From positions 1-58,680 of the forward strand of contig CACONR010000005.1 in the NCBI GenBank assembly GCA_902628565.1: 58,680 nucleotides of DNA, given 5' to 3'. This document shows, one piece after another, positions 8,426 to 19,624 of the stretch (the first letter of the stretch is position 1; every line of letters begins with the position of its first letter). The DNA is from an uncultured Pelagibacteraceae bacterium. Lineage in GTDB: Bacteria; Pseudomonadota; Alphaproteobacteria; Pelagibacterales; Pelagibacteraceae. Position numbers and translations under genes: made by a program. The notes below the pieces were generated by a model that ran no database searches, was not told the origin of the DNA, and saw only the letters and a list, made by a program, of their open reading frames with translations.

Positions 8426-11095
8426 CTAAGATTTATAACTTTTTTTGATTTCAGCTTGAGCTGAAGCTAATCTCGCTATTGGAACTCTATAAGGAGAGCA
8501 TGAGACATAATTAAGACCTATTTTTGAGCAAAAATAAATACTCTTTGGATCACCCCCGTGTTCACCACAAATGCCCAACTTTATTTTATTGTTTTGTTTT
8601 TTTCCTTTAGTAACTGCTATCTCCACTAAATCTTCCACACCTTCATCTATAGAAATAAATGGATCTATTGAAAAAATCTTGTTTTCAATATAATCGTTTA
8701 AAAATTTTCCACTATCATCTCTACTAATACCAAAAGTAGTTTGTGTTAAATCGTTAGTCCCAAAACTAAAAAACTCTGCATGTTTAGCAATATCTTTTGC
8801 TTTAATTGCTGCTCTTGGTAACTCAATCATCGTTCCAACTAAAAAATCAATTTTTACTTTATTTTCTCTTTGTACATTTTCTGCAGTGTTGATTACAAGA
8901 TCTTTCATTATTTTGATTTCTGCTTCAGTCGACACTAGTGGGATCATTATTTCAGGAAATGCAAATTTTTGTTTATTTTTTTTTAGCTCAGACAAGGCTT
9001 TGAAAATTGCCTCACACTGCATTTCATATATTTCGGGAAATGAAATACCTAATCTACAGCCCCTGTGTCCTAGCATAGGATTTTGCTCATGAAGTTCGTC
9101 AATTCGTGATTTTACCTCTTTAATACTTAAACCAACTACATCCGCGACCTCTGAAATTTCTTTTTCAGATTTTGGTAAAAACTCATGCAATGGAGGATCA
9201 AGTAATCGAACAGTTACTGGTAATCCGTGCATAATTTTGAATATTTCAACAAAATCTTTTTTTTGATGTGGTAAAAGCTTCTTAAGTGCTTTTAGTCTAT
9301 CTTCTTTAGTTTTAGAAAGTATCATCTCTCGGACAGAAATAATCCTTTCTTCATCAAAAAACATATGCTCTGTTCTACATAAACCAATTCCCTCTGCTCC
9401 AAAATCTCTTGCAACTTTTGTATCTAAAGGAGTTTCTGCGTTTGTTCGAACTTTAAGTTTTCTAATATTATCAGCCCAGCTCATTAATTTTGAAAAATCT
9501 CCTGAAATTTCAGGTTTTACTGTTGTTACACTTCCTAAAATAATTCTTCCAGAAGATCCATCAATCGTGATTATATCACCTTCTTTAATTTCTACTGAAG
9601 CAGTTTTAAAAATTTTTTTCTCATAATCAATATCAATTTCACTTGAACCTGAAACACATGGTCTGCCCATGCCTCTTGCGACAACAGCTGCGTGGCTTGT
9701 CATTCCTCCCCTTGCAGTCAATATCCCTTTAGAAGCATACATACCCTGAATATCCTCTGGTGAAGTTTCTACTCTAACTAATATCACATCTTGCATCATA
9801 TTATTTAGTCTCTCAGCTTCTTCAGATGTGAATACTACCTTACCACTAGCAGCTCCCGGCGAAGCAGGCAAACCATTAGCAATTATTTCTAGTGAACTTT
9901 TTTCATCTAAAGTAGGGTGTAGCAATGTGTCTAAAGAATTAGGATCTATTCTAAGAATAGCTTGCTTTTTAGAAATCAATCTTTCTTTAACCATGTCTAC
10001 AGCAATCTTTACAGCTGATTTTGCAGTCCTTTTACCTGACCTAGTTTGTAGGATCCATAATTTCTCATTTTCAACTGTAAATTCCACATCTTGCATATCT
10101 TTATAGTGCGTTTCTAACTTCTTTAAAATTTTATGAAGCTCAAAATAAACTTTTGGCATAGACTCTTCCATAGAAAGTGCCTCAACTTTTGCCTCTCGTT
10201 TGGCTTTTTTCGTTATATATTGCGGTGTCCTTGTTCCCGCTACTACATCCTCTCCTTGAGCATTAATTAAATACTCTCCATAAATATTATTTGATCCGTC
10301 TGACGGATTTCTTGTAAAAACAACTCCAGTAGCACAATCATTTCCCATATTTCCAAAAACCATAGATTGCACATTAACTGCTGTGCCCCATTCAGATGGT
10401 ATATGATTTAACTTTCTATAAATTTTAGCTCTATTACTTTCCCAAGATAAAAATACTGCACTTATTGCTCCAAATAATTGTTGATAAACATCTTGGGGAA
10501 ATTCTTTTTTTGTTTTTTCTTTAACAATATTTTTAAAATCTTTTATCAAACCATCCCAATCATTTTCATCAAGTTCTGTATCCAACAAAACTCCTTTGGT
10601 TAATTTATAATTTTCTATAAGTTCCTCAAAATGATAACTTTCTACTCCAAGAACAACATTTCCATACATTTGAATAAATCTTCTATAACTATCTTTGGCA
10701 AATCTTCCGTTAGAGGTTTTGTTGGCTAGTGCTTTAACAGTTTTGTCATTCAAACCAAGATTAAGTATTGTATCCATCATACCAGGCATAGATACTCTAG
10801 CACCGGATCTCACAGATAATAAAAGTGGATTTTTTAAATCCCCAAATTTTTTTTTTACATCTTTTTCAATTATCTTTAACTCTTTTTTAATTTGATTTGT
10901 CAATGAAGAATTCAATCTCTTTTTATTTTGGTAAAAAAGATCACAGACGTTTGTTGAAATTGTAAATCCAGGCGGAACTGGAAGACCCATTCTTCCCATT
11001 TCCGATAAATTAGCACCTTTGCCTCCTAAAAAATTTTTGGGATTTTTAATTTTTTTAGAGTCTTTAGATTTAAAATTTACAATTAACTTATTCAT
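8426..11095 (-). CDS. ppdK: Pyruvate, phosphate dikinase
   Basis: An 889-residue enzyme that interconverts pyruvate + ATP + Pi with PEP + AMP + PPi. The N-terminal ATP-grasp domain begins with FLGGKGANLSEMGRMGLPVPPGF. The phosphohistidine domain carries the swivelling His near residue 468 in GGMTSHAAVVARGMGRP, and the C-terminal TIM barrel shows RTEHMFF, GHRGCRLGI and FSFGTNDLTQ. The length is that of full bacterial PPDK, and the serine/threonine variants typical of PEP synthase are absent. It overlaps the glyS stop by 8 bases, so it is co-transcribed with glyQ-glyS. It allows reversible PEP/pyruvate flux, consistent with a gluconeogenic design; SAR11 genomes are known for incomplete classical glycolysis. 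Confidence 0.97.
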   Translation of the reverse strand: MNKLIVNFKSKDSKKIKNPKNFLGGKGANLSEMGRMGLPVPPGFTISTNVCDLFYQNKKRLNSSLTNQIKKELKIIEKDVKKKFGDLKNPLLLSVRSGARVSMPGMMDTILNLGLNDKTVKALANKTSNGRFAKDSYRRFIQMYGNVVLGVESYHFEELIENYKLTKGVLLDTELDENDWDGLIKDFKNIVKEKTKKEFPQDVYQQLFGAISAVFLSWESNRAKIYRKLNHIPSEWGTAVNVQSMVFGNMGNDCATGVVFTRNPSDGSNNIYGEYLINAQGEDVVAGTRTPQYITKKAKREAKVEALSMEESMPKVYFELHKILKKLETHYKDMQDVEFTVENEKLWILQTRSGKRTAKSAVKIAVDMVKERLISKKQAILRIDPNSLDTLLHPTLDEKSSLEIIANGLPASPGAASGKVVFTSEEAERLNNMMQDVILVRVETSPEDIQGMYASKGILTARGGMTSHAAVVARGMGRPCVSGSSEIDIDYEKKIFKTASVEIKEGDIITIDGSSGRIILGSVTTVKPEISGDFSKLMSWADNIRKLKVRTNAETPLDTKVARDFGAEGIGLCRTEHMFFDEERIISVREMILSKTKEDRLKALKKLLPHQKKDFVEIFKIMHGLPVTVRLLDPPLHEFLPKSEKEISEVADVVGLSIKEVKSRIDELHEQNPMLGHRGCRLGISFPEIYEMQCEAIFKALSELKKNKQKFAFPEIMIPLVSTEAEIKIMKDLVINTAENVQRENKVKIDFLVGTMIELPRAAIKAKDIAKHAEFFSFGTNDLTQTTFGISRDDSGKFLNDYIENKIFSIDPFISIDEGVEDLVEIAVTKGKKQNNKIKLGICGEHGGDPKSIYFCSKIGLNYVSCSPYRVPIARLASAQAEIKKSYKS

Positions 11096-13160
11096 TATTT
11101 GCTTTTAACAATTGAAAATTCATAAAATTTTGAAAGGTTTTACATAACATATTTATAAGTTCCAAACGATTTTTTCTTAAATCTTCATTATCTTCATTAA
11201 CTTTGACATTATCAAAAAATTCGAAAACTTCTTTTTTTGCTCCAGCTAAGACCGATAAAGATTCTTCAAAATTTTCATTATTATCTATACCTGAATAATA
11301 CTTCTTTATATCAGTAATCTTTTTAAACAAATTTTTTTCATAATCGCTTTTAAAAATACCAGGATCAGTTGAATTAGTTATTTCAATTTCTTTATTTTCC
11401 ATTTCACTTTGAAGTATATTGGAAGCCCTTTTATAACTTGAGGTTATATCTATACCAATTTGATTATTTATTATTTTATTTACACATCTTGCTTTTTCGA
11501 AAGATGAAAACAATTTATTTGTTGAAAAATTTGAAATTGAAGCTTCAATGATATCAAATCGAATCTCTTTTTCTTTAAGATAATATCTAAATCTATCTTT
11601 TAAGAAATTACTTAAATCTTTTTTTAATTCATCATTTACAAGGGTAAAATTTTGTTCTTGATATAAACCAATAGAATAATTTAATAAATCGTTTAATTTT
11701 AAATCTTTTTTATTTTCAATTATTATTCTTATTATGCCGAGCGCCACTCTTCTAAGTGCAAAAGGATCTTTTGAACTTGTGGGTTTTTCATCAATCCCAA
11801 AAAAACCAACAAGATTATCTATTTTGTCTGTCATCGATAAAGCAATACTGAAAGGTTTTTTTGGTACATTTGAATCTAATCCAATCGGTAAATATTGTTC
11901 AGTTATTGATAAACAAATATCTTTATCAAAACCTTGTTGAGCGGAAAAATAGCCTCCCATAATTCCCTGTAATTCAGGAAACTCACCAACTAAATCAGAA
12001 GTTAAATCTGTTTTACAAATAGATGCTGATAACTCTACTTTTTCTTTACTAATTAACAATTCATCAGATATCATTCCACCTAATTTTCTCATTCGCTGAA
12101 CTTTATCAAAATAGGTTCCAAGTCCCTTGAAAAAATTAATTCTTTTTAGTTCAGATACCTTTTTCACTAAATTTTGTGTTTTATCTTTATTCCAAAAAAA
12201 TTCTGCATCGCTCAATCTAGCATCAACAACTCTTTGATTTCCAAGTTTGATTAACCCTTTTTGGTCTTTTTTATTTGCAACGAGTAAAAATTGATTTGTA
12301 ATTTGATTATTTTTATCAATCGTAGGAAAATATTTTTGATGTGACTGCATAGTCAAAATAAGTATTTCCTTCGGGATCGACAAAAATTTTTTATCAAAAT
12401 CACATAGTAAAACGTTTGGACATTCAACTAAATCCACAACCTCATCAAATAATTTTAAATTTTCTAAAATAAATAATTTTTTTTTACTTAATATCTTTGT
12501 GAATTCCTTTTGAATAATTTGTTTTCTTTTAGTTTGATCAACAATCGTTCCGTGTATCTTCAAAAATCTTTCATAAGATTTGAAATTTTTAAATACTCCT
12601 GTTTTTTCTTCATAATCCTTATCAATAAAAGTCCTATTAGACGAAGTTAGATGGTAAAATTTAAAATCTATTATTTTTTCATCAAACACTGATAAAATAG
12701 ACTTTAATGGTCTTGCCCAATTAAGGTTAAATTCACCCCACTTCATTGATTTTTTCCATTGGTAGTTACCTAAAAGTTTTGGTATTAAATCTTTTAACAA
12801 ATCTGAAGTGTTCAATGTTTTTGGGAGTGTTTTAAAAAAGTAGAATTCTCCTTTTTCTGCATCACGTTTAGTAAGTTGTTTTTTGTCAATTTTATTTGAT
12901 CTCAAAAAACCCTCAATTGCTTCTACAGGGGCACTAGTTTTGGGTCCTTTTTTTTCCTCAGACCCAACTTTAATTTTTTTTTGTAAACCCTCAAATACAA
13001 TAATTACTCTGTTTGGAGTTGATAATGAAAAACTTTTTTTTGATTTTATAGATTTATTAATAAAATATTCTCTAAATTCCTCTAAAAGTTTTTCGCGAAA
13101 ATTTTTTTGTAAATCAGCTGGAATTTCCTCACTAAATAATTCTAAAAAAAATTCTGCCAT
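11088..13160 (-). CDS. glyS: Glycyl-tRNA synthetase beta subunit
   Basis: The beta chain of the alpha2-beta2 glycyl-tRNA synthetase, about 690 residues, needed for tRNA(Gly) recognition. It starts MAEFFLELFSEEIPA, the standard N-terminus, so I use the ATG at 13158-13160, one base after the glyQ stop; the open frame extends 11 codons further but would overlap glyQ. Later motifs KWGEFNLNWARPLKSI, ADLSDAEFFWNKD-like VVDARLSDAEFFWNKD, and SKDPFALRRVALGIIRI fit the family, with a C-terminal anticodon-binding-like segment. It overlaps ppdK by 8 bases. The two-subunit enzyme is the usual bacterial form. Confidence 0.96.
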   Translation of the reverse strand: MAEFFLELFSEEIPADLQKNFREKLLEEFREYFINKSIKSKKSFSLSTPNRVIIVFEGLQKKIKVGSEEKKGPKTSAPVEAIEGFLRSNKIDKKQLTKRDAEKGEFYFFKTLPKTLNTSDLLKDLIPKLLGNYQWKKSMKWGEFNLNWARPLKSILSVFDEKIIDFKFYHLTSSNRTFIDKDYEEKTGVFKNFKSYERFLKIHGTIVDQTKRKQIIQKEFTKILSKKKLFILENLKLFDEVVDLVECPNVLLCDFDKKFLSIPKEILILTMQSHQKYFPTIDKNNQITNQFLLVANKKDQKGLIKLGNQRVVDARLSDAEFFWNKDKTQNLVKKVSELKRINFFKGLGTYFDKVQRMRKLGGMISDELLISKEKVELSASICKTDLTSDLVGEFPELQGIMGGYFSAQQGFDKDICLSITEQYLPIGLDSNVPKKPFSIALSMTDKIDNLVGFFGIDEKPTSSKDPFALRRVALGIIRIIIENKKDLKLNDLLNYSIGLYQEQNFTLVNDELKKDLSNFLKDRFRYYLKEKEIRFDIIEASISNFSTNKLFSSFEKARCVNKIINNQIGIDITSSYKRASNILQSEMENKEIEITNSTDPGIFKSDYEKNLFKKITDIKKYYSGIDNNENFEESLSVLAGAKKEVFEFFDNVKVNEDNEDLRKNRLELINMLCKTFQNFMNFQLLKANNE

Positions 13161-13161
13161 T

Positions 13162-14043
13162 TTATATTTGTGTATCAATCCAAATTGAAGCAACAGATTT
13201 TGTAATTTCTCTTATACGTCCAATATATTCTGCTCTCTGGGCAACACTGATAGCTCCTCTTGCATCAAGGATATTAAATACATGACTTGCTTTTAAGCAT
13301 TGATCATAAGCTGGGAGCGATATTTTTTTATTTATTAATGATTTAGCCTCACTTTCGAACATATCAAATATTTTAAACAGATTCGAGGTATTAGCATGTT
13401 CAAAGTTATAAGCCGAAAATTCTTTTTCCGCTTGATGAAAAACATCTCTGTATTCAACATTTTCGTTATTCCAAATTAAATCATAAACATTATTTTTTTG
13501 TTGTGTGAACATACAAATTCTTTCTAAACCATAAGTAATTTCTACTGAAACAGGTTTGCATTCAAAGCCAGCCATTTGTTGAAAATATGTAAATTGAGTT
13601 ATTTCCATTCCATCACACCAAACTTCCCAACCAAGACCTGCTGCACCTAAAGTTGGACTTTCCCAATCATCCTCAACAAATCTAATATCATGATTTTTAT
13701 GATCAATACCGATTGTAGATAAACTATTTAAATAAAGTTTTTTTATATTTGATGGAGAGGGTTTAATTATAACTTGAAATTGATAATAGTGCTGAAGTCT
13801 ATTAGGGTTATCTCCATATCTTCCATCAGTCGGTCTTCTAGAAGGTTGTACATAAGCTGCTTTCCATGGTTTTGGTCCAAGTGACCTCAGAGTTGTGGCT
13901 GGATGAAAAGTTCCTGCTCCAACCTCCATATCATATGGTTGTAAAATTATACAACCATGCTTACTCCAATATTTTTGAAGGTTTAAAATTGTATCCTGAA
14001 AAGTTTGAAATTTTGGTTTTTTTTTACTTTTTTTAGAGGCCAT
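13162..14043 (-). CDS. glyQ: Glycyl-tRNA synthetase alpha subunit
   Basis: The 293-residue catalytic alpha chain of heterotetrameric glycyl-tRNA synthetase. Recognisable class II blocks are [33 protein letters not shown] (shown only to locate the N-terminal region, residues 15-47), then [20 protein letters not shown] and [13 protein letters not shown] (the motif 3-like block). A Lys/Ser-rich tail precedes the conserved start ([12 protein letters not shown]). It overlaps the protease gene upstream by 11 bases and is followed by glyS after 1 base, so the four genes to ppdK form one transcript. Confidence 0.96.
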   Translation of the reverse strand: MASKKSKKKPKFQTFQDTILNLQKYWSKHGCIILQPYDMEVGAGTFHPATTLRSLGPKPWKAAYVQPSRRPTDGRYGDNPNRLQHYYQFQVIIKPSPSNIKKLYLNSLSTIGIDHKNHDIRFVEDDWESPTLGAAGLGWEVWCDGMEITQFTYFQQMAGFECKPVSVEITYGLERICMFTQQKNNVYDLIWNNENVEYRDVFHQAEKEFSAYNFEHANTSNLFKIFDMFESEAKSLINKKISLPAYDQCLKASHVFNILDARGAISVAQRAEYIGRIREITKSVASIWIDTQI

Positions 14044-14839
14044 ATTTTTGCCAAATAGATTTTTCTTCTAATATATTTGCGACCTGATCAACATGATCAT
14101 TAGATGATGATAATTTCTTACTTAACCAACTTTTAGATTTTTCAAATTTTTTGATTATTACATCTTCTCCAAATTTTTCTCTCAACACTTGATTGGCATC
14201 ACCTATTTCATCAATTAAACCAAGTTCTTTAGCTTTAGTTCCAGACCAAAACTCTCCGGAAAATAACTCAACTTCTGATTTCTTTAGTTTTGCACCTCTA
14301 CTTTTTTCGACAACGTTAATGAAATCTTTATGCAAATCTAATTGTATATTTTTTAATCTTTCTATATCTTCTTTTTTTTCATCAAGAAACGGATCGAGAG
14401 TGCTTTTATTTTTACCAGCAGTATGAACTCTTCTTTCAACTCCAATTTTTTTAATCAACTCTGTAAAACCAAATGACGAATAAATTACACCTATAGATCC
14501 AATAATTGAACTAGAATTTGCATAAATTTCATCACCAGCACATGCAATCAAATAGCCTCCAGATGCAGCAATATCCTCTGCAAAAACTATTACTTTTTTT
14601 TTATTTTTTTTCGCTTGTTGTCTTATAAAATTAAAGATTAAGTGTGATTGAACAGGTGATCCACCAGGAGAATTAATTGTAATAGCAACACATGGTGCTT
14701 TTTTTACAGAAAAAGCTTTTAAAATTATCTCTTCTTGACCTGAAAAATCTATACCTTGTTTAAATTTACCTACGTTTCCGATAACACCAGCTAATTTAAT
14801 ATGAGGAATAATTTTCTTTTTTTTAAAAATTGAGAGCAT
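14033..14839 (-). CDS. sppA: S49-family signal peptide peptidase (short SppA/SohB type)
   Basis: A 268-residue ClpP-fold serine protease of the S49 family. The nucleophile is probably Ser93 in [13 protein letters not shown], and the general base Lys145 in [22 protein letters not shown] and [10 protein letters not shown] are further family motifs. It is the short single-domain form. No clear N-terminal membrane helix is visible, unlike many SppA and SohB proteins, so the location is uncertain. These enzymes degrade cleaved signal peptides. It heads the operon with glyQ, glyS and ppdK. A 113-base divergent spacer separates it from the prenyl synthase gene. Confidence 0.88.
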   Translation of the reverse strand: MLSIFKKKKIIPHIKLAGVIGNVGKFKQGIDFSGQEEIILKAFSVKKAPCVAITINSPGGSPVQSHLIFNFIRQQAKKNKKKVIVFAEDIAASGGYLIACAGDEIYANSSSIIGSIGVIYSSFGFTELIKKIGVERRVHTAGKNKSTLDPFLDEKKEDIERLKNIQLDLHKDFINVVEKSRGAKLKKSEVELFSGEFWSGTKAKELGLIDEIGDANQVLREKFGEDVIIKKFEKSKSWLSKKLSSSNDHVDQVANILEEKSIWQKYGL

Positions 14840-14907
14840 AACAAAACTTTATAGAATTTTTGTATTAATATAAAGACACCTTATAATTGAAGATTTAGGT
14901 GCGTCAA

Positions 14908-14921
14908 TTGATAAGTATCAA
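14908..14921. repeat. Short inverted repeat in a divergent promoter region
   Basis: TTGATA-AG-TATCAA is a perfect 6-base inverted repeat with a 2-base centre, lying between the divergent sppA-like and prenyl synthase genes, 32 bases before the latter's ATG. It could be an operator, but one copy in AT-rich DNA may be chance. The rest of this 113-base spacer shows no other structure. Confidence 0.25.
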
Positions 14922-14952
14922 AAGAAACTTATTACACTAATTTGCTCACATT

Positions 14953-15966
14953 ATGGGAAGCGTAATTCAACTTAAAAAACAAATTAATAACTCTTACTTT
15001 CAACTTAAAAACTCAGTTGAGAGTAAGTTAATGCTTGTTGAAGAAAAAATTAAATCAAAACTAGATAGTAATGTTGAGCTAGTTAAAAAAATGACAGATT
15101 ATCATTTAAATACTGGTGGCAAAAGGTTAAGAGCCTTATTAACTTTGGGTTCATCAAAGTTATGTGGTTATACAAAAGGTACCAGAGATATAAATTTGGC
15201 AGCTTGCGTAGAACTAATTCATGCTGCAACTTTGATGCATGATGATGTTATAGATAATGGTTCAATTAGAAGAGGTAAAAAAACACCAAATAAAATTTGG
15301 GGCAACCACTCATCTGTTCTGGCTGGCGATTATCTTCTTAGTAGGTGTTTTGAAATGATGGTAGAAGATGGAAATATTGAAGTTTTAAAACTATTATCGT
15401 CAACATCATCAATAATTGCTCAAGGTGAAATTTTGCAACTCCAGCATAAAGGTGAAGTTGATATGCTTGAAGAAACTTATTTGAAAATAATTTCTTCAAA
15501 GACAGCTGAGTTATTTGCTGCTGCAACTAAAGTAGGAGCTATTTTATCAGAAATGAAAACTAAAGAGAAAGAAGCTTTAGAGTTTTATGGTAGGAATTTA
15601 GGTTTAACTTTTCAAATTGCTGATGACACTTTAGATTATAATTCAGAATTAAAACTATTTGGAAAAAATATCGGTCAAGACTTCTATGAGGGAAAAATTA
15701 CACTACCAATAATTCTTCTGTTTCAAAAAGCTAACAAAGATGAAAAAGAAACTCTTAAGAAAACTTTTGCAAAAGAAGAGAGAAATCAAAATGATTTAAA
15801 ATATACTTTATCTTTAATAAAGAAATACGATATTATAAATAGTTGTTATCAAAAGGCCAAGCACTATATTAATTTGTCATCAAATTCATTGTCGGTATTT
15901 AAAGACTCTGAAGAAAAAAATATCCTCGAAAATTTAACGTCTTTTAGTTTATCAAGAAATTTTTAG
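14953..15966 (+). CDS. ispB: Long-chain polyprenyl diphosphate synthase (quinone side chain)
   Basis: A 337-residue trans-prenyl transferase. The first Asp-rich motif is DDVID in HAATLMHDDVIDNGSIRRG and the second is DDTLDY; GGKRLRALLTL near residue 53 is the substrate-binding block. The residues upstream of the first Asp motif and the length are those of octaprenyl/decaprenyl synthases rather than farnesyl synthase, and a separate ispA is present at 19.6 kb. It would extend FPP with IPP to make the ubiquinone tail. Product length cannot be read with certainty. Its 3' end overlaps pdxH convergently by 4 bases. Confidence 0.88.
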   Translation: MGSVIQLKKQINNSYFQLKNSVESKLMLVEEKIKSKLDSNVELVKKMTDYHLNTGGKRLRALLTLGSSKLCGYTKGTRDINLAACVELIHAATLMHDDVIDNGSIRRGKKTPNKIWGNHSSVLAGDYLLSRCFEMMVEDGNIEVLKLLSSTSSIIAQGEILQLQHKGEVDMLEETYLKIISSKTAELFAAATKVGAILSEMKTKEKEALEFYGRNLGLTFQIADDTLDYNSELKLFGKNIGQDFYEGKITLPIILLFQKANKDEKETLKKTFAKEERNQNDLKYTLSLIKKYDIINSCYQKAKHYINLSSNSLSVFKDSEEKNILENLTSFSLSRNF

Positions 15967-16589
15967 GGGCTTAAAAGACTTTTTGTCCAATCATTATTTG
16001 CTGTCAATTTATACTTTAGTCTTTCGTGTATTCTATTATCTCCATCTAACCAAAATTCTATGCTCGTAGGTTTTAAATTCCAGCCCGACCAATGATTTGG
16101 TCTTGGAACATTATTTTGATCTTGGTATTTATTTTTAAATTTTTCTAATGATTTTATCAATTCTTCCCTATTGACTAATTCACTACTTTGTTTTGATGCC
16201 CAAGCCCCAATTCTACTTTCATAAGCTCTGGAATTAAAATAATTATCAGCTACCTCATCTTCTACTTGGCTCAAAGTGCCTACAATTCTAATTTGCCTAA
16301 GCAAACTTTTCCAATGAAAACACATTGTTGCTTTGGGGTTTTCTTTTATTTCGTTTCCTTTTTGACTATTAAGATTAGTATAAAAAACAAATCCATCTTT
16401 ATCGTAACCTTTAAGAAGCACCATCCTTACTGATGGAACGCCTTGTTTTGTTGCAGTTCCAAGAGCTAAAGCATTTGGATCATTTATTTCATTCTTTTTT
16501 GCCTCTTCGTACCAACTTTCAAATAATTTAAAAGGATCATCCAAATCTAGAAAGCATTTATTAAGCCCTAGTGAGTTTTTTTCATTCAT
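15963..16589 (-). CDS. pdxH: Pyridoxine/pyridoxamine 5'-phosphate oxidase
   Basis: A 208-residue FMN enzyme that oxidises PNP or PMP to pyridoxal 5'-phosphate. Family blocks are visible in order: DPFKLFESWYEEA, ALGTATKQGVPSVRMVLLKGYDKDGFVFYTN (residues about 41-71), SQKGNEI, GAWASKQSS, and the C-terminal RPNHWSGWNLKP with FWLDGDNRIHERL; Arg and His in the last block bind the substrate. Length is typical. It is divergent from aroC, with 33 bases between the start codons, so both promoters are packed into that space. Confidence 0.96.
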   Translation of the reverse strand: MNEKNSLGLNKCFLDLDDPFKLFESWYEEAKKNEINDPNALALGTATKQGVPSVRMVLLKGYDKDGFVFYTNLNSQKGNEIKENPKATMCFHWKSLLRQIRIVGTLSQVEDEVADNYFNSRAYESRIGAWASKQSSELVNREELIKSLEKFKNKYQDQNNVPRPNHWSGWNLKPTSIEFWLDGDNRIHERLKYKLTANNDWTKSLLSP

Positions 16590-16622
16590 AATTTTAACAA
16601 AATAATCTATACAATATAAATA

Positions 16623-17705
16623 ATGTCATTTAATACTTTTGGAAAGGTTTTTCGTTTCACTACATGGGGAGAATCTCATGGTCCTGCAATTGGTTGTATA
16701 ATAGATGGTTGTCCACCACTAATAAACCTTAATGAACGAGATATTCAGATAGAACTCAACAAAAGAAAACCTGGTCAATCTAAATTTACTACTCAAAGAA
16801 AAGAGGGTGATAAAGTAGAGATTCTTTCAGGAGTCTTTGAAGGTAAAACAACTGGAACTCCAATCTCTTTAATAATTTATAACGAGGATATGCGCTCAAA
16901 AGATTATAGTGATATTAAGGATAAATTCAGACCAGGGCATGCTGATTATACCTACTTTAAGAAGTATGGAATTAGAGATTATAGAGGTGGTGGAAGGTCT
17001 TCTGCGCGAGAGACTGCTTCTAGAGTTGCAGCAGGAGCCGTAGCAAAAAAAGTTTTGGAAAAAAAATTAGGTAAAAAATTTAAAATTTCTGGTGCAGTTA
17101 CACAACTTGGAATTCTTGGATGCGATACAAACAAGTGGGATGATGAGATTATTTATAAAAATCCGTTTTTTTGTCCTGATAAATCTATGCTTAAAATATG
17201 GGAAAAATATCTTTTAAGTATTAGAAAAGCAGGTTCATCTTGTGGTGCTATAATTGAAATTAGAGCTAATGGTATTCCTGCAGGACTTGGAGCACCAATT
17301 TACTCAAAACTAGACTCTGATATTGCATCTGCAATGATGAGTATTAATGCTGTAAAAGGTGTTAATATTGGTTCAGGAATGAATTCCGCTCAATTGTCTG
17401 GAGAAGAAAATTCAGATGAAATTTCAAAATCAAAAAATAAATTAAAGTTTAACTCAAATAATGCAGGTGGAATTCTTGGTGGCATCTCTTCTGGTCAACA
17501 AATAATTGTTTCATTTGCTGTAAAGCCCACATCATCAATTTTAAAGAGCAGAAAGACAATTAATAAATTTGGAAAAAATACTAGCATATCTGTTAAGGGA
17601 AGACATGATCCGTGTGTTGGAATTAGAGCAGTTCCAGTAGGTGAAGCTATGCTATCATGCGTTTTACTTGATCATTATTTATTGAATCAAGCTCAATGTG
17701 GATAA
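16623..17705 (+). CDS. aroC: Chorismate synthase
   Basis: A 360-residue enzyme converting EPSP to chorismate with reduced FMN, the last step of the shikimate pathway. It begins [20 protein letters not shown], the family signature with the catalytic His, and contains [23 protein letters not shown] (near residues 105-127) and [17 protein letters not shown] near the C-terminus, all standard. It stands alone on the plus strand, converging on dxs with a 5-base gap. Confidence 0.98.
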   Translation: MSFNTFGKVFRFTTWGESHGPAIGCIIDGCPPLINLNERDIQIELNKRKPGQSKFTTQRKEGDKVEILSGVFEGKTTGTPISLIIYNEDMRSKDYSDIKDKFRPGHADYTYFKKYGIRDYRGGGRSSARETASRVAAGAVAKKVLEKKLGKKFKISGAVTQLGILGCDTNKWDDEIIYKNPFFCPDKSMLKIWEKYLLSIRKAGSSCGAIIEIRANGIPAGLGAPIYSKLDSDIASAMMSINAVKGVNIGSGMNSAQLSGEENSDEISKSKNKLKFNSNNAGGILGGISSGQQIIVSFAVKPTSSILKSRKTINKFGKNTSISVKGRHDPCVGIRAVPVGEAMLSCVLLDHYLLNQAQCG

Positions 17706-17710
17706 TCAAT

Positions 17711-19624
17711 TTATTTTTGTTTTTGTAAGATAATATTTGAATTTAATACATCTAAAATTTGTTCTTCAATAGAAATGCTATCTAAATTTGCGAGTTTATA
17801 CATATTTTCAGGTTTGTCTTGATCAATAAAAATATCTGGAAGTTTCATTGATCTAAATTTTAAATTTGTGTCCATTAATCCTTTTTTTGATAGAAAATCA
17901 ATTACATGAGAACCAAATCCACCAATTGATCCCTCCTCAATAGTTACAATTGCCTCGTGTGTTGTTGCTAATTGCCATATCAAATTTTCATCCAACGGCT
18001 TGGCAAATCTTGCATCCACTATTGTAATATTAATACCTTTTTTTTTTAAATCTTCTGATGCCTTTAAAGTTTCATTTAATCTCGCACCAAAGTTGATTAA
18101 GGCTAACTTTTTCCCCTCTTGAATAATTCTTGATTTTCCAATCTCTATCTTTTCATTAATTGATGGCAATATTGATCCAATACCAGTCCCTCTTGGATAC
18201 CTGAATGCACAAGGTCTATCATTAATTTCTGTAGAGGTGTTAATCATTCTAACTAACTCAGCCTCATCACTTGCAGCCATTACAATAAAATTTGGTAGTG
18301 TTGCTAAATAAGTTGTGTCAAAACTACCTGCGTGTGTAGGTCCATCAGCTCCAACTAATCCTGCTCTATCTATTGCAAATCTTACAGGTAAACTCTGTAT
18401 TGCAACATCATGAACGACTTGGTCGTATGCTCTCTGGAGAAATGTTGAGTAAATTACTGCATAGGGTTTATAATTCTCAGTCGCTAAACCAGCTGCAAAC
18501 GTAACAGCGTGTTGTTCAGCAATACCAACATCATAAGTTCTATCTGGAAATTCTTTTTTAAAATTGCTTAATCCAGTCCCATCTGGCATAGCTGCTGTTA
18601 TTGCAACTATTTTACTATCTTTTTTTGCGTGTTGTATCAGAGTATCAGCAAAAACTTTAGTGTAAGATGGTACTTTACTGGAACTTTTTTCCTGTTCTCC
18701 AGTCTTTACATTAAATTTGGATACCCCATGATAATGATCTTTTGCTTCTTCAGCAAAAGAATACCCTTTGCCTTTTTTTGTTTTTATATGAATTAATATA
18801 GGACCTTGGTGTTTCGAGTCTCTTGCATTTCTTAAAATTGGAATCAGTGAGGAAAGGTCATGACCATCTATAGGACCAATATAATAGAAACCTAATGAAC
18901 TAAATAAAGTTCCACCAGTTACAGCTGATCTTAATAAATCTTCAGCTTTGCCAGCTTTTGCACTAAATCTTTTTGAAAATGCTGATGTAATCAATTTTAT
19001 AGTTTCTCTTAAACTAAAATAAATTTTACCAGAAAATATTTTAGCTAAATATGTTCCCATTGCTCCAACAGGCCTCGCGATTGACATATCGTTATCATTT
19101 AATATCACAATCATTTTGGTCTTTGAGGCACCTGCATTATTCATGGCCTCATAAGCCATGCCTGCACTTATTGCACCATCACCAATCACTGCTATTACAT
19201 TTTCTGATTTTTTTGATAATTTATTTGCCTCAGCAATTCCCAAAGCTGATGAAATTGAGGTGGAGCTATGAGCAGCTCCAAAAGGATCATATTCACTTTC
19301 TGAACGCTTTGTAAATCCTGAAAGACCCCCTCCTTGCCGAAGTGTTCTTATTTTATCTTTTCTTCCTGTTAAAATTTTGTGTGGATAACATTGGTGTCCT
19401 ACATCCCAGATTAATTTATCACTTGGTGTATTAAAGATATAATGTAATGCAACGCTTAATTCTACAACACCTAAACTAGCACCCAAATGTCCTCCAGTAA
19501 CTGATACTGCATCGATCATTTCCTCTCTTAATTCATCAGCAACCTTTTGCAGTTTTGTTTCAGGAACTTTTTTTAAGTCTGATGGAAAATTAATCTGATC
19601 TAAAAATTCGTAATTTTTTTTCAT
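17711..19624 (-). CDS. dxs: 1-deoxy-D-xylulose-5-phosphate synthase
   Basis: A 637-residue ThDP enzyme that condenses pyruvate and glyceraldehyde 3-phosphate, the entry step of the MEP isoprenoid route. Seen in the sequence: [34 protein letters not shown], the ThDP motif [18 protein letters not shown] followed by [14 protein letters not shown], and the transketolase-like [17 protein letters not shown]. It overlaps the ispA stop by 4 bases, and xseB-ispA-dxs is a widespread operon order. Together with ispA and the long-chain prenyl synthase it supplies ubiquinone side chains and the MiaA donor. Confidence 0.98.
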   Translation of the reverse strand: MKKNYEFLDQINFPSDLKKVPETKLQKVADELREEMIDAVSVTGGHLGASLGVVELSVALHYIFNTPSDKLIWDVGHQCYPHKILTGRKDKIRTLRQGGGLSGFTKRSESEYDPFGAAHSSTSISSALGIAEANKLSKKSENVIAVIGDGAISAGMAYEAMNNAGASKTKMIVILNDNDMSIARPVGAMGTYLAKIFSGKIYFSLRETIKLITSAFSKRFSAKAGKAEDLLRSAVTGGTLFSSLGFYYIGPIDGHDLSSLIPILRNARDSKHQGPILIHIKTKKGKGYSFAEEAKDHYHGVSKFNVKTGEQEKSSSKVPSYTKVFADTLIQHAKKDSKIVAITAAMPDGTGLSNFKKEFPDRTYDVGIAEQHAVTFAAGLATENYKPYAVIYSTFLQRAYDQVVHDVAIQSLPVRFAIDRAGLVGADGPTHAGSFDTTYLATLPNFIVMAASDEAELVRMINTSTEINDRPCAFRYPRGTGIGSILPSINEKIEIGKSRIIQEGKKLALINFGARLNETLKASEDLKKKGINITIVDARFAKPLDENLIWQLATTHEAIVTIEEGSIGGFGSHVIDFLSKKGLMDTNLKFRSMKLPDIFIDQDKPENMYKLANLDSISIEEQILDVLNSNIILQKQK

